Shown here piece by piece: positions 34,833-43,777 of a stretch of 64,000 bases of DNA. Position 1 is the stretch's first letter, and each line of letters opens with the position of its first letter. The stretch covers positions 36,747,570-36,811,569 of the forward strand of contig NC_089784.1 of the NCBI RefSeq assembly GCF_040412425.1. The letters are read 5' to 3'. A program made the position numbers and the translations under genes. The notes beneath the pieces were generated by a model that did not search any database, had not been told where the DNA came from, and saw only the letters and a list, made by a program, of their open reading frames with translations. This DNA is from Macrobrachium rosenbergii. Lineage: Eukaryota; Arthropoda; Malacostraca; Decapoda; Palaemonidae.

Positions 34833-36870
34833 TAGGAGCCAGGCTGCAGCTTTTTTGGAAGGAATGGGCTCGTCGCGATGCGGAAGCTTGGGTTGTCCAA
34901 GTTCTTTGCTTTGGTTATGCAATTCCCTTCAGAGATCCTCCACCTTTGACTTGCAAGCCTCTTCCATTGTCCGCTTACTCTCCAGGATCAGACAAATTTC
35001 TTGCCCTGAGTCTGGAAGTAGAGCTCTTCTCCTCAAATCAGCGATCGAGGAAGTTCTAGATCCATCGTCGCCAGGGTTCTACAATCGCCTCTTCGTAGTT
35101 ACCAAGACCTCAGGCGGTTGGAGACCGGTTTTGGATGTCAGCACCCTCAACCAGTTCGTGTCCAAGTCGAAGTTCGCTATGGAGACCCCTCAGTCCGTTC
35201 TGTCGTCTCTTCAGAAGGGGGACTGGATGGTCTCTCTGGACATGGAGGACGCATACTTACACATCCCCATCCATCAAGCTTCGAGGAAGTTCCTTCGCTT
35301 CATGTTCCAAGGAAGAGTCTTCCAATTCAAAGCGATGTGCTTTGGACTCTCAACAGCCCCTCAAGTCTTTACACGAGTCCTCGCCCCACTGGGCAAATGG
35401 CTACATCTGTTGGGTGTAAATGTGTCCCTTTATCTGGACGACTGGCTTCTCCGTTCCTCCTCGGAAAGTCAGTGCTTAGAGGACCTAAGGAGGACACTCA
35501 TTTTGACAAGCAATCTGGGACTCATTATCAACCTGCCAAAGTCGCAACTAATTCCCAGTCAGAGTATTCTTTATTTGGGGATGACTCTGAACTCTCTAGC
35601 TTTTCGGGCTTTTCTCTCCCCGAAAAGAGTCCAGAGTTGTCTCCAAACCGTCCGACACTTCAAGAGCTGAAGGGAATGCTCGGCCCAAGAGTGGATGAGT
35701 CTTCTAGGGACCTTGTCATCGGTAGAGAAGTTCGTGAGACTGGGTCGCCTCCACGTGAGACCTTTTCAGTTCTTCCTGGAACAAGTTTGGTCCAGGAACT
35801 CTCCTCTTTCCCAGACTTTTATCATCACGGAAGCTATCAAGCAAGCTCTTCATTGGTGGCTGTCGGAGGAGAATCTCCTAGAAGGCCTGAATCTTTCTCC
35901 TCCCATCCCCACTCTACAGTTCTTCTCCGACGCTTCGGACGTCGGTTGGGGAGCCCTGCTGGAAGGTTCCAAGGTATCGGGACTGTGGTCGGAATCCCAG
36001 AAGGCTCTTCACATCAGTCACAAAGAGCTTCTGGCTATTCACCTAGGTCTCCTGGCTTTTTCAGACAGAATCAAGGGCCAGACGGTGGCCATTCATGCGG
36101 ACAACACCACGGCACTGGCTTACATCCGCAAGCAAGGCGGCACCCATTCATTCTCCCTGTACCAACTTACGAGGGAACTCCTCCTTTGGGCGGACTCGCT
36201 ACCAGTTTGCATTGTTCCAAGATTTGTCCAAGGGAAATGCAATGTCTTAGTGGACGAGCTCAGCAGGAGAAATCAGGTCCTTCCTTCAGAGTGGACCTTG
36301 GACCAGCTGGTATGCAACGCTCTGTGGAAGTTATGGGGAACTCCGATGGTCGATCTTTTTGCCACCTCAAGGAACCATCGTCTCCCCCTGTTTTGTTCGC
36401 CGGTTCCGGATCCACAGGCTTGGTCAGTGGATGCGATGCTGCTCGATTGGTCGGACCTAGACTTTTACGCCTTTCCCCCCTTCGGGATGATAAGGCAAGT
36501 CATCAACAAGCTGATGAACCACCAGAACGTCTCCATGACTCTGATTGCCCCGTTCTGGCCAAGGAAGGAGTGGTTTCCGGACCTAGTCAGCCTCCTTCAG
36601 GACTACCCAAGGTCTCTTCCTTTAAAGAAGCATCTTCTCAGACAGCCCCACTTTCGCAAGTTTCATCAGGGGTTGTCTACGCTGGACCTGACAGGCTTCA
36701 GACTGTCAGGAAACTCGCTAGGAAGAAGGGTTTTTCAAGACGAGCTGCGGAAGCAATTGCAAAGTGCAGAAGGAAATCTTCTAACAGGCTGTACCAGTCC
36801 AAGTGGACAGTCTTCAGAAGATGGTGTAAGAAGAATAAGATCTCTTCTTCGACCTCTGTTGCACAGATAG
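34833..36870 (+). pseudogene. RT-RNase H-methyltransferase polyprotein of element D
   Basis: The lead-in VGARLQLFWKEW starts at 34,833. A one-base deletion near 35,015-35,025 shifts the frame, after which it is open from FYNRLFVVTKTSGGWRPVLD through motif A (VSLDMEDAYLHIP), motif B (AMCFGLSTAPQVFTR) and the C box (LYLDDWLL, about 35,430). It stops at an in-frame TGA (35,668-35,670). The same frame resumes and is open to 36,870: RNase H (SDASDVGWG, KELLAIH, ADNTTA, VLVDELSR, all catalytic acids present) and the methyltransferase-like domain (MVDLFATS, CSPVPDP, MTLIAPFWPRKEW). One shift and one stop away from open. Confidence 0.9.
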
Positions 36871-37745
36871 CGGACTTCCTCCTGTTCCTCAGGGATGAAC
36901 GTCAGCTAGCTGTCTCCACTGTTAGAGGATACAGAGCCATGCTATCCTCAGTTTTTAAACATCGTGGTCTTGATCTCACTAATAACGAGGATTTGACCGA
37001 TCTGGTTAGGTCATTCGAAACCTCCAAGACTTCCTCTCCTCCCCTCGCTTGGAATCTGGACGTCGTCCTAAAATGGCTCTCATCTCCCTCGTTCGAGCCT
37101 CTCCGTTCTGCTTCTTGGAAGAACCTTATGAAGACGACTCTCTTCCTGTTCGCCTTAGCATCTGCAAAGAGAGTCAGCGAGCTACATGCAGTAGAGAAGA
37201 AGGTAGGCTTTGCTCAAGATGATGCCCTTTACTCCCTCATTCCAGTGTTTTTGGCTAAGAAAGAGAACCCTTCGGTCCCCTGGCCTAAATTCTTCAGGCT
37301 CAAGAGCCTCGCTGCCCTAGTAGGCCCAGAAGAAGACGAGAGAGAACTGTGTCCGGTCAGAGCTCTTAGATACTACTTGCATAGGACGGAGAAAATTAGG
37401 GGTCCTTCTCCCAGACTTTGGTGCTCTGTTCGGAACCCTCTTAAACCTCTCTCAAAGAATGCAATCTCATTCTTCCTCTGGGACCTCATTGTGGAAGCAC
37501 ACACGCAAATACGTGAAGAGGACATCCGTCTGCTCAAAATTGAAGCGCATGAAGTCAGGGCAGTGGCAGCTTCCACAGCATTTAAACACAATCTGTCACT
37601 TAATGCTATTATTCAAAATACTTTCTGGAGGTCCAGATCAGTATTTGCTGTACATTACTTGAAGGATTTGGAGACGGTCTTCGGTGATTCCTTCTCCCTC
37701 GGACCCTTGTCCGTGGCTGGCATGGTAGTAGGTGAAACATTGTAG
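35118..37745 (+). CDS. Tyrosine recombinase frame of element D (open, 875 codons)
   Basis: The recombinase itself occupies about 36,670-37,745: DRLQTVRKLARKKGF, YQSKWTVFRRWC, FLLFLRDERQL, box I Arg in ALASAKRVSELHA, then RPW-type spacer, His and Arg in HEVRAVAAST, and Tyr in AVHYLKDL near the end. All four catalytic residues (R-H-R-Y) are present. The frame is open 1.5 kb further upstream, overlapping RT and RNase H in another frame. A long overlap of these two ORFs is known for DIRS1-like elements; the true start is not visible. It is the only recombinase in the window that could still be functional. Confidence 0.85.
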   Translation: METGFGCQHPQPVRVQVEVRYGDPSVRSVVSSEGGLDGLSGHGGRILTHPHPSSFEEVPSLHVPRKSLPIQSDVLWTLNSPSSLYTSPRPTGQMATSVGCKCVPLSGRLASPFLLGKSVLRGPKEDTHFDKQSGTHYQPAKVATNSQSEYSLFGDDSELSSFSGFSLPEKSPELSPNRPTLQELKGMLGPRVDESSRDLVIGREVRETGSPPRETFSVLPGTSLVQELSSFPDFYHHGSYQASSSLVAVGGESPRRPESFSSHPHSTVLLRRFGRRLGSPAGRFQGIGTVVGIPEGSSHQSQRASGYSPRSPGFFRQNQGPDGGHSCGQHHGTGLHPQARRHPFILPVPTYEGTPPLGGLATSLHCSKICPREMQCLSGRAQQEKSGPSFRVDLGPAGMQRSVEVMGNSDGRSFCHLKEPSSPPVLFAGSGSTGLVSGCDAARLVGPRLLRLSPLRDDKASHQQADEPPERLHDSDCPVLAKEGVVSGPSQPPSGLPKVSSFKEASSQTAPLSQVSSGVVYAGPDRLQTVRKLARKKGFSRRAAEAIAKCRRKSSNRLYQSKWTVFRRWCKKNKISSSTSVAQIADFLLFLRDERQLAVSTVRGYRAMLSSVFKHRGLDLTNNEDLTDLVRSFETSKTSSPPLAWNLDVVLKWLSSPSFEPLRSASWKNLMKTTLFLFALASAKRVSELHAVEKKVGFAQDDALYSLIPVFLAKKENPSVPWPKFFRLKSLAALVGPEEDERELCPVRALRYYLHRTEKIRGPSPRLWCSVRNPLKPLSKNAISFFLWDLIVEAHTQIREEDIRLLKIEAHEVRAVAASTAFKHNLSLNAIIQNTFWRSRSVFAVHYLKDLETVFGDSFSLGPLSVAGMVVGETL

Positions 37746-38197
37746 GAATTGGCCTATTTTATTCCTCTTCATATTGTTTCTTTTTATCTTGTATTTTGTT
37801 TGTCGGTTATGGGAAGCTGGGGGTTAGTGCCACCCTCAGGTGCCCTCCAATCATTTATTGTATTTAGGTGGAAGGGTTTTTTGGTTTATTTAGGTTAAGG
37901 TGTCGCATTGTATGTCTGGTCTTTAGCCCAGGGCAAGGGCAAACTTGTTTATTTCTCTGCAAGTCTCCGGAGCAATCCATGACTTCAGGGATTCCATCCC
38001 AGTAGAAGCTCTCTGTGGACTACCTTCCACGCTTTCTACTAGTAAGAGGAGCACCGACCAGAGGCAGTACCTTCCTGCAGTAGCTCCCTTACAAGGTAAG
38101 GATCACAAGCTGTATTTTATACTGTTATATGGACTGAATTATTTGCCTATTTGGATTGGTTCTATCTAATCCACGCCCTCCTCCTTCAATAGCGAGT

Positions 38198-38286
38198 CAG
38201 CTATCATAATTGTTAGGTAATCGCTATGGTAAAAATGAGATTTTTATAATAAAATAAAGTTTTACCATACTTACCTAACAATTATG
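38198..38286. repeat. ICR of element D
   Basis: The left half (38,198-38,230) is the inverse of the left outer end. The right half (38,238-38,286) is the exact inverse of the right outer end (38,472-38,520, 49/49 bases). Between them the joint reads GGTAAAAATGAG, the complement of CTC-ATTTTT-ACC, i.e. the element's two ends joined through ATTTTT. Confidence 0.9.
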
Positions 38287-38327
38287 TATCATAGCCCACC
38301 CTTCCTCCCCTTAGGTGGATAGTGTGG

Positions 38328-38521
38328 CAGGCACAGAAATTGACTTAGCAGTACGTGATCCTTGGGACTACCGAGTGGGATGGCGGTAGATGGCGACACC
38401 AGTTACCGGCAATTGTAGTACATTTGCGGCAAGAATTTAAAAAGCGCTGCCGTTAGGAACTGATCTGCTATCATAATTGTTAGGTAAGTATGGTAAAACT
38501 TTATTTTATTATAAAAATCTC
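38328..38521. repeat. Right ITR of element D
   Basis: Inverse copy of 32,188-32,358 plus about 20 extra outer bases (ACTTTATTTTATTATAAAAA) that are not in the left ITR. The ICR (38,238-38,286) supplies their complement, so 38,238-38,520 alone can fold into a hairpin with 49-bp perfect arms. Confidence 0.9.
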
Positions 38522-38805
38522 ATTTTTATAATAAAATAAGGTTTCACACATACTTACCGAACAATTACATGATTAAAGCCCTCCCTCCTCCCCACAGTTG
38601 GACGGGGCGACTCAACGAATTGTCAAGCAAAGCTCAGTAGTACCTGGGATCCCCGAAAGTGGGCGGGGTTGTATCACCTACACGTCAGCAGCGCTGCTAG
38701 CACCGAGAAATTTGGGATTTCGACTGCCATAAGGTTAAGAAGCGTATAGCTATGTAATTGTTCGGTAAGTATGTGTGAAACCTTATTTTATTATAAAAAT
38801 ACCAT
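38522..38805. repeat. Right half of ICR and right ITR of element C
   Basis: Arms 38,522-38,570 and 38,752-38,800 are exact inverses (49/49). The middle (about 38,610-38,750) is the inverse of the left ITR of C. The structure is the same as the D unit immediately before it, so two hairpin units lie in tandem. Confidence 0.92.
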
Positions 38806-40200
38806 GTTCACTCTTTTCTTCACAAAGATTCACGAAGAGCTTGCTTGACTGAGAGATCCCTGCCGTCTTTCTGTTGCCTCACTGCACAACAAAGTCGGTA
38901 GTTTTTCTCACTCCTTCGTACCAGACTTGGGGGCTGCTATGGTGAGGCATGCTGTCTTTTTTGGGAAAAAAATCAATATCTACGTTTTTCCCTCTGTATT
39001 TGTCTGTTTCGCTAGGGTTTCACAAGCATTGCTCACCCCGAGTTATAGAGAAATGTTGGAAGACTTCTTTCCCCCGAAATGATAGCTCTGCTTCCGAGGC
39101 ATCGAGAAAAGTTCTGCTTAACCCAACCTCCTGTAGCAGCTACACAAGAAGCAGTTTTTCAGGCAGTACATCCCTGTATTCAGGACTGGGAGACCTTCCA
39201 GCTTTCCTTGCAAGCATAGGCTTTCTCGCCGAGCAGCAATAGATATAGCTGGATATCTCTTGAAGTCCTCTACAACACTGTCCCAGGGACTGGATCCATC
39301 TTCGCTGGTGGGTGTCATTGACAGAACTTCTTCTTGGGTCAGAGTCGCTCTTCAAGTCTGGACTTCCTCGTCTTCTCTGCCGAGGGTTGCTTCTCTCCCT
39401 TTCATTTGTGAAGAATGTAGGCCCTTGCAACCTAGTCTTCTATCTGAAGTAGCCTTCCTCTCCTCAGTCGAGATTTATATATGGATGAGAAGCTTCTTTG
39501 GTCCTTCTGTCCCAGGGAACCGTTCCCTGGGTGGCATATGACTCTCATTTAGGGTTCTTGTCCTCTGCTTTGCATGCGCCCTTACGAGAGTCATTGGCTA
39601 GAGATGTGCCCTCTTAGGACCATCTCTCATCTCACTCCGGCCTTGGCATAGAAGATGGAAGAACAGGTGAAGGGGATCAGTACCTCAACTCCTCGGGTGT
39701 CATAAATGGACTCCAAATTCATTGGCATCTATCGTCGGATTCGAGTCCTTTTTGTTCCCCTCCTGCTTGGACTTTGTATCGATGATCCAGATCAGTCGTT
39801 GCTTTGCCCTATTAGGGAGCTGTGGTACTTTCCGAAAAGGCTCAACATTCCTAACTTGGATGTCGTCGACGTTTTCGCTAGTACTGTCTCTCCCAAGGAA
39901 GAAGTGTCTAAGGACACACCTTTCTCTTGGCTTTGTGAAGGGATCGAAGGAGGTACTCGGCAGCTGGTGACGACAATACCGGTACTTTCCACCCGAGAAC
40001 TCATGAAGTCAACGGCTTGGTCCATCCCTCCCATTCCAGAAGTTTCTGTCGGTCTGGAAGCAAGACGTGGTCTCATAGACCACACTCTTGTCTTCCTGTG
40101 GTCTTGCCCACAGGCCCTTGGAACCTTTTTTTCTTGGCCCTGTGGTGGCTGCTCAACAAGTTGTGTTTTCTTATCCAGCTCCTTCAAGAGGACTAGTAGC
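38806..40200 (+). pseudogene. Methyltransferase-like and tyrosine recombinase remnants of element B
   Basis: SLHNKVGSFSHSFVPD, then AAMVRHAV and VFPSVFV (38,870-39,005), line up with ATSRNHRLPLFCSPVPD...YAFPP of D, the methyltransferase-like domain. YR pieces follow: LVLCFACALTRVIG (about 39,555) for box I, and LLCPIRELWYFPKR with WLCEGIEGGTRQL (39,800-39,970) matching LCPVRALRYYL and its continuation in D. The frames are multiply broken. Confidence 0.65.
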
Positions 40201-40702
40201 ATCTCGCCTAAGGTGTTGGTTCTGGAAGTGAGAAGGTTACCGAGAGTGACTGGCCTCTCTTCCTCCTCCTGCCCCGTCCTCCTACTTCTCCTCCTTCAGG
40301 ATGAGAATAGGACTCGAACCAATACTTGCTGGATCTGGCGTCTGATGCGGTAAGACTACACATCGATCACCCATTCTGTTTTTCTTCTAGAATCATAGAA
40401 GCAATTCTGCTCATTCCTCTAGCAAGGGGAGGAAGGAGAGACTGGCAATAAGGGAAACCCTGTCTCGGGTTTTCCTTACTGCCTCCGACTCTAGATTCTT
40501 CCCAGCCTATTTCGTATGGGTTATTCCCTCACTCATGCGAAAAGGTCCAGTATCTGACATTTGATCTTGCAGTTACTACACTCCGATCAGTATGTCAGAG
40601 GCATGCTACTCCTCCTCGCTCTTTCGACCAGGAGGAGAAGCCCAGGTGTGCAGAACTCCAGCCAGTTCAAGAGACTCAGATTCCTCCCTCCAACCAGTGA
40701 GT

Positions 40703-41024
40703 CTTCCTAATGTAAAGGACAAATCACAATTTTTGAAAGTAAATTGTATTTTTCCTAACTATACAAACCTTGAGGTCCTTTACATTACATATTATGCCCG
40801 CCTCATGCTATCCCTCAATTTGAACCTGGACTGAAAGGCAAACTGGAATGTTTACATCCGGACAGGCGGGTATTCCCACCTACCTGTCGGTAGTTACTGC
40901 CTAACCAACTTGTTCAAGAGTTTAATGGCCGTGTCCAGCTTCACCACAAGTAATTCCTAATGTAAAGGACCTCAGGTTTGTATAGTTAGGAAAAATACAA
41001 TTTACTTTCAAAAATTGTGATTTT
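40703..41024. repeat. ICR and right ITR of element B
   Basis: Arms at about 40,721-40,786 and 40,957-41,023 are inverses (CACAATTTTTGAAAGTAAAT and complement) over some 65 bp. The short left half of the ICR (40,703-40,720, CCTAATGTAAAGGAC) complements part of the left end at 21,171-21,185. The middle is the inverse of the left ITR. Confidence 0.82.
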
Positions 41025-42352
41025 AATATGTCAAACTTCTGCTGGCACAGAAGTGAAAGCTATATAATGGAGAGGTAAGTATTTAAAAAATAAATCTGGA
41101 ATTAAGTACAGTATTTACATTTTTAGCAAATATAAGTCAGCCTTGATTCATGATTTAGTGACTGGTGTTGTCAGGTTCAATTTGCTTCGGGGAATCTGTT
41201 ATGATCTGAGAGCCCTCCTTCAGAACCTCTTCAGGAAGGGGTGAAATGTTTTTTTCAGATCATTGGGCTCATTTGTGAGCTTAAAGATCTTAGGGAAGCA
41301 ACCACTGCTCCTTCTTTGAACCCATCTTGTAGATAGAACCTACTTCAGGGTGCACTCTAAGACAAGGCATTTGTTCCCACAACTGTTGTGACTGCTTGCA
41401 TGTCGCGTCTTGGGTCAGATTAAGAGTGAGATATATGGATCAGAATGTTCCCTGCTGTCTAGCAGATTGAGCAAGCTACTTTCCCTGCTGTTAATATCGA
41501 AGAAGATGCATAGATTACTCACCTGATAGTGTAGTTGTTTCCTCAGTCTGCAGATTTACAAATGACCTCCTCCTGGAGTGATTAACTGAATGTTTGTCAC
41601 TTCAGGTCTCAGATAACTGTGGTAGCTCCTCATTGTACCCACACCAATTGGTATCCTGATCTACTAGCTCTTCTGGCTCACTATTTATGATGGCTGTCTT
41701 CAGTTGGCATCACGTATGGGGAATCTCTGTTTGGAGCCACTTTGCAGCAGAAAGCAGACTTACTTGTCCTCTTTTGTTATCTGAGTCTTCCGACTGAAGG
41801 CATGGACCTCTCTTCCTTTGTGAAGTTACCCATGTTTATAGGAGCTTTAAGCACTTTTGTCCTCCTCATTAGCTTTTGCCTTCAGAGTGGGATGTGCCAC
41901 TTGTCCTTTGCAGCCTATCTCAGTTGTTGTAAAGCCCTCAGGAGTGGTCTTTGATTGAGATCTCTCTCTGAAGACTTGTCCTGTTAACCTTTACCTCATT
42001 AGCATGTTGATGAGTTTCTCGGCCCCTTGTATCTTGTTCGGCTCCTAGCAACCTGGGGAATCCTCTTCTCATTGTTCGTGAGTATGAGGCAATCCCTCCA
42101 GGACTTTGTAAATGGGGAGCTGTATGAGATGCTTCAGTGCCCTGTGCAATCCTTGCAGCACTCCAGTGTCAGTCTCATTGCATTACTGGCAGGCACAAGA
42201 AGGTATCCAGGAACACTCTTTTTTTTCTGGCTTTATGAAGCACTCAAGCAGACGTAAGGTTCATTCTACAAGGAGAAATTTGTCCAGTCCGTTTGAGAAC
42301 TCACAAAGCCATTGGTGTTGGCCCGTCCCTAGCCATTAAAAGAAACTTCAGT

Positions 42353-42442
42353 TTCACAGGTTATGAAGGCAGGTGTCTGGTAGTGCCAGACTATCTTTTC
42401 ACAGGTTATGAAGGCAGGTGTCGGGTAGTGCCAGACTACCTT
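42353..42442 (+). repeat. 45-bp tandem duplication in the YR remnant of J
   Basis: Two copies (42,353-42,397 and 42,398-42,442) begin TTCACAGGTTATGAAGGCAG and differ at a few bases. Confidence 0.9.
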
Positions 42443-42607
42443 TACCTCATTTTACCTGAAGGAAGTCTTAACAAGGTGTCTTATGATACTTTCTCCGTAG
42501 TACATGTGGTAGCTACTCGATAGGTTGTGTAGTTTCGAGCTTGGATGAAAAGGCCTCTTGCCTGAGGTATTCAGATGACATAAGGCTGGAGGTTGAATGG
42601 TTGGTTG

Positions 42608-42609
<2 letters not shown>

Positions 42610-42687
<78 letters not shown>
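42610..42687. repeat. (TC)n microsatellite
   Basis: About 38 uninterrupted CT dinucleotides. Confidence 0.95.
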
Positions 42688-42689
<2 letters not shown>

Positions 42690-43223
42690 CTTCGTGACAG
42701 AGTGGGATGGGAATGGTAAAGCTGTCATCGAACCCATCAATTTATGATTGACCCAGTTACTAGCTGCCTTCCAACTTGTCCTGCCTTAATTTTAGGCCAG
42801 TACTTGATTCTCTGAAGTTTTGCTAGAGTGAGAGTCCAGGCATATTTCACTTTGGCTCAGGGCCATATCAGTTTTGTAACACTATGCCAAATTGTAAAGG
42901 AAGTTACTGGAGTTATTGCTACCCTGTTCATAATTGCAGCAGGGAGCAGGGCATTTCTGTGTGGGGATTCAACTTGCTATATTCTTCCACCCAAGGAGTA
43001 AGTCTCATAAAAGCAGATGATTTGTATTTCCTAACAAATAAAAATTTTTTAAGTAATTTGCATTTTTCCTAGGTATGCTCTATGGGGTGACTGAGGTGGG
43101 ATTATGATAAAAGGCTCTGGTTTGCATACAAATTATAGTACTTAAAAATATATATACACATTTTCCTCTGTAATTGAAGTTTAGGGTTTATGACTCATAT
43201 GTAACATCCTTCATTTCAGGGAG

Positions 43224-43325
43224 ATGATAACCTTAACAAAGAAACTAAAATCTAGTAAGGGAGGTGGAGTACAGGAACCACCAAAGAAACGAATTTCCAT
43301 CAGAGACCAGCTCTTGGTCAAAGAA
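43224..43325 (+). CDS. UBE2F: UBE2F, first coding exon (NEDD8-conjugating enzyme E2)
   Basis: The exon opens after an acceptor (TTCATTTCAG, exon start about 43,220) with ATG at 43,224 and ends at a good donor (GAA|GTAAGA) in phase 0. It encodes 34 residues from MITLTKKLKSS to RISIRDQLLVKE. This matches the UBE2F N-terminal extension, the short basic tail that docks on the NEDD8 E1, followed by the start of helix 1 (RDxLLVKE). UBE2F works with RBX2 and CUL5 in neddylation. Because an acceptor sits 4 bases before the ATG, a 5' non-coding exon must lie upstream. UBE2M, the other NEDD8 E2, fits worse in this region. Confidence 0.88.
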
Positions 43326-43777
43326 GTAAGATAAGCATAATTCTGAGCTTGTTGGTAATAAACTGAGATTATATTTTTGTTGTGTAGTTATCTTGATAAA
43401 AGAATAGCTTTTGGAATTTGTGTTTGTTGGTTGGCTGGTAGGCAAAGTATCGTATGTTTCTTTAAGATGTTTTATTTTTTTCTATGACAATATAAGCCTT
43501 CATCTTTAATATGGATTAATTTCAGTGAAAGTTGGTTTGGTTGTTGAAGCTTTTATAACAAGGTAGTAAACTAGCAGCAGGGGAGCCCAGGGATGATGCT
43601 TGATAATTCTCCTGCTTGTAAGAATAAGTGTAGATGTGATGAGTGAGAACAAATGTGTTCCAGGCAAACCACTAGATCGAGCAGCAGTTGTTTTAATTTT
43701 TCTTTTGTAGTCATCAATTAATTCTTTTGTTGTCATCAAGTGAGGACATGGTGGAAAGAGCTGTGTATGCAGATTTT

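Larger units (their letters stand above)
32188..38521 (+). mobile_element. DIRS element D (6.33 kb), nested in the ICR of element C
   Basis: The left ITR (32,188-32,358) has its inverse at about 38,328-38,500. The ICR is at 38,198-38,286. The outer 33 bases (ACCATAACGATTACC...) recur inverted at 38,198-38,230 with one mismatch. Flanked by ATTTTT on both sides (32,182-32,187 and 38,522-38,527). Coding order Gag, RT-RNase H-MT, YR, same as C, with moderate protein identity, so a sister family rather than a copy of C. Gag and RT carry frameshifts; the YR frame is intact. Confidence 0.92.
26314..38805 (+). mobile_element. DIRS element C (about 6.16 kb plus nested element D)
   Basis: Complete architecture: left ITR 26,314-26,484, Gag, RT-RNase H-methyltransferase, YR, ICR (32,141-32,187 continuing at 38,528-38,570) and right ITR (about 38,610-38,805). 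The ICR is the reverse complement of the two outer ends joined together, the defining feature of DIRS1-type elements, which replicate through a circle and integrate with a tyrosine recombinase. There is no target duplication beyond a possible single T. Gag is intact, while the RT and YR frames have shifts, so the copy is dead in cis. Confidence 0.92.
21156..41024 (+). mobile_element. DIRS-like element B, interrupted by elements C and D
   Basis: The left ITR (about 21,156-21,305) is inverted at 40,830-40,990. Without the 12.5-kb insertion of C and D the element is about 7.4 kb. Relics occur in the expected order: gag (22-25.5 kb), RT N-terminal region (25.6-25.9 kb), RNase H (26.05-26.16 kb), then after the insertion a methyltransferase-like block (38.85-39.06 kb) and YR (39.23-40.2 kb). 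The terminal palindromic unit is 40,721-41,023. The RT palm is missing between about 25,900 and 26,040, so it was probably a defective copy even before it was interrupted. Confidence 0.78.
20150..41110 (+). mobile_element. DIRS-like element A, outermost of a four-level nest (left part truncated)
   Basis: The sequence 20,160-20,950 matches element K (44,570-46,080), so A and K are one family. The ICR begins at 20,953 with a complement of the family's left end (compare 43,780-43,812). It continues at 21,003 with an arm (GATTTATTTCTTAAATACTT...) whose inverse is at 41,060-41,095, the right ITR. Everything between 21,156 and 41,024 is later insertion. The left ITR and most of the coding region are missing or unrecognisable. 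Confidence 0.65.
41126..43100 (+). mobile_element. DIRS-like remnant J (methyltransferase and YR part)
   Basis: About 41,605-41,685 reads ITVVAPHCTHTNWYPDLLALL, with the interrupted pattern of MTLIAPFWPRKEWFPDLL. At 42,297-42,347 THKAIGVGPSLAIKRNFS matches the HxxR box of the YR (HEVRAISLSLAFRKNLS in H). No left end or gag was found adjacent, so it may be the other part of element I, separated by the A-D nest. A 45-bp in-frame tandem duplication lies at 42,353-42,442. Confidence 0.55.

Noticed and set aside
40290..40370. tRNA-like box B (GGTTCGAGTCC on the minus strand)
   Set aside because: No box A or cloverleaf could be traced, and it lies in the YR-to-terminus part of element B.
42513..42740. 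Arg/Glu-repeat frame on the minus strand
   Set aside because: Product of the (TC)n microsatellite.
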